Shown one piece after another: positions 63,851 through 64,000 of a stretch of 64,000 bases of DNA. The DNA comes from Candidatus Epulonipiscioides gigas. GTDB lineage: Bacteria > Bacillota > Clostridia > Lachnospirales > Cellulosilyticaceae. The notes beneath the pieces are model-generated. The model was not told where the DNA came from, searched no databases, and saw only the letters and a program-made list of their open reading frames with translations. Position 1 is the first letter of the stretch; every line of letters begins with the position of its first letter. Made by a program: the position numbers and the translations under genes. The stretch lies in contig LJHE01000059.1 of the NCBI GenBank assembly GCA_001983555.1, positions 35,138 through 99,137 of the forward strand, in the 5' to 3' direction.

Positions 63851-64000
63851 TTAACTAAACTTTTTACGTATATCTTTAATTTCTTCAATAGACAAATCAG
63901 ATTTAAGAGCTAAAGTTTCATCATCTAAAATATCCAATAATCCTATAATTAAGTTAACTTGACCTTCTTTAATACCCTCAATCTTACCTTCTTTAATTCC
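63851..64000 (-). CDS. C-terminal end of another Rpn-like/EG-repeat protein, partial
   Basis: The minus strand is open from the right edge to a TAA at 63851-63853. It reads GIKEGKIEGIKEGQVNLIIG, then LLDILDDETLALKSDLSIEE and IKDIRKKFS. The EGxKEG repeat followed by a short helical tail is the C-terminal pattern of PD-(D/E)XK transposase-like (Rpn) proteins, as in the genes at 24203 and 25549. The tail sequence differs from those two, so it is a different family member. The catalytic part lies outside the window. Confidence 0.6.
   Translation of the reverse strand, partial: GIKEGKIEGIKEGQVNLIIGLLDILDDETLALKSDLSIEEIKDIRKKFS

Overview
The window is low-GC (roughly 30 % by eye) Gram-positive DNA from an anaerobic, motile, probably spore-forming member of the Clostridia. 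The evidence is a PolC-type replicative polymerase, the rpsB-tsf-pyrH-frr-uppS-cdsA-dxr-rseP-ispG order typical of Firmicutes, long-form HPF, YitT, Spo0M-like and DUF2508/DUF2225 proteins, a flagellin locus, a BclA-like collagen protein with sigma-K-like promoters, and the GatCAB route to amide tRNAs. Placement near Lachnospirales is a guess.

Layout. Positions 1-1.8 kb hold the end of a dTDP-sugar cluster (rmlA partial, rmlB). Positions 2.2-6.4 kb hold an M20 amidohydrolase, a YfcC-type carrier and a MalY-like lyase. Positions 6.5-11.5 kb are minus-strand: a YD-repeat secreted protein, YitT, a methyltransferase, Spo0M-like, deoD and hpf. Then come dapA and an iron alcohol dehydrogenase (plus strand) and a DgoK-like kinase (minus strand). 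Positions 15.3-19.5 kb are a mobile-element scrapyard: a sulfatase remnant cut by an IS6-like element, codA, and a nested IS200/IS605 (TnpB) remnant. Positions 19.7-23.2 kb encode a heterodimeric ABC exporter. Positions 24.2-26.6 kb carry two near-identical Rpn-like PD-(D/E)XK genes, and 26.9-29.5 kb a collagen-like spore-surface-type protein with a collagen-less paralog. A secreted serine hydrolase and DUF2225 follow, then a flagellar operon (FliK-like giant protein, 35-aa ORF, FliS, flagellin, DUF2508) behind a sigma-D-like promoter. Positions 38-43 kb carry a CorC-type protein, DUF4003, an M18 aminopeptidase broken at an A10 run, and a cyclophilin. Positions 43.2-51.1 kb are the rpsB-to-ispG block. 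An aspS-gatC fusion with gatA and gatB, an iron/cobalamin-type ABC uptake system and polC complete the window, and the tail of another Rpn-like gene runs off the right edge.

Most striking points. (1) AspRS and GatC are one polypeptide, directly followed by gatA and gatB. (2) Four short elements share TnpB-associated ends with a tnpB remnant. Each keeps a consensus sigma-A promoter with a 17-bp spacer reading into an omegaRNA-like scaffold, so they look like solo guide-RNA units. (3) A 189-bp MITE with 9-bp target duplications sits in hairpin loops of two of these elements. (4) The short elements supply the C-terminus or stop codon of neighbouring genes. (5) The collagen protein and its collagen-less paralog each have a sigma-K-like promoter.

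No tRNA, rRNA or CRISPR array was recognised.
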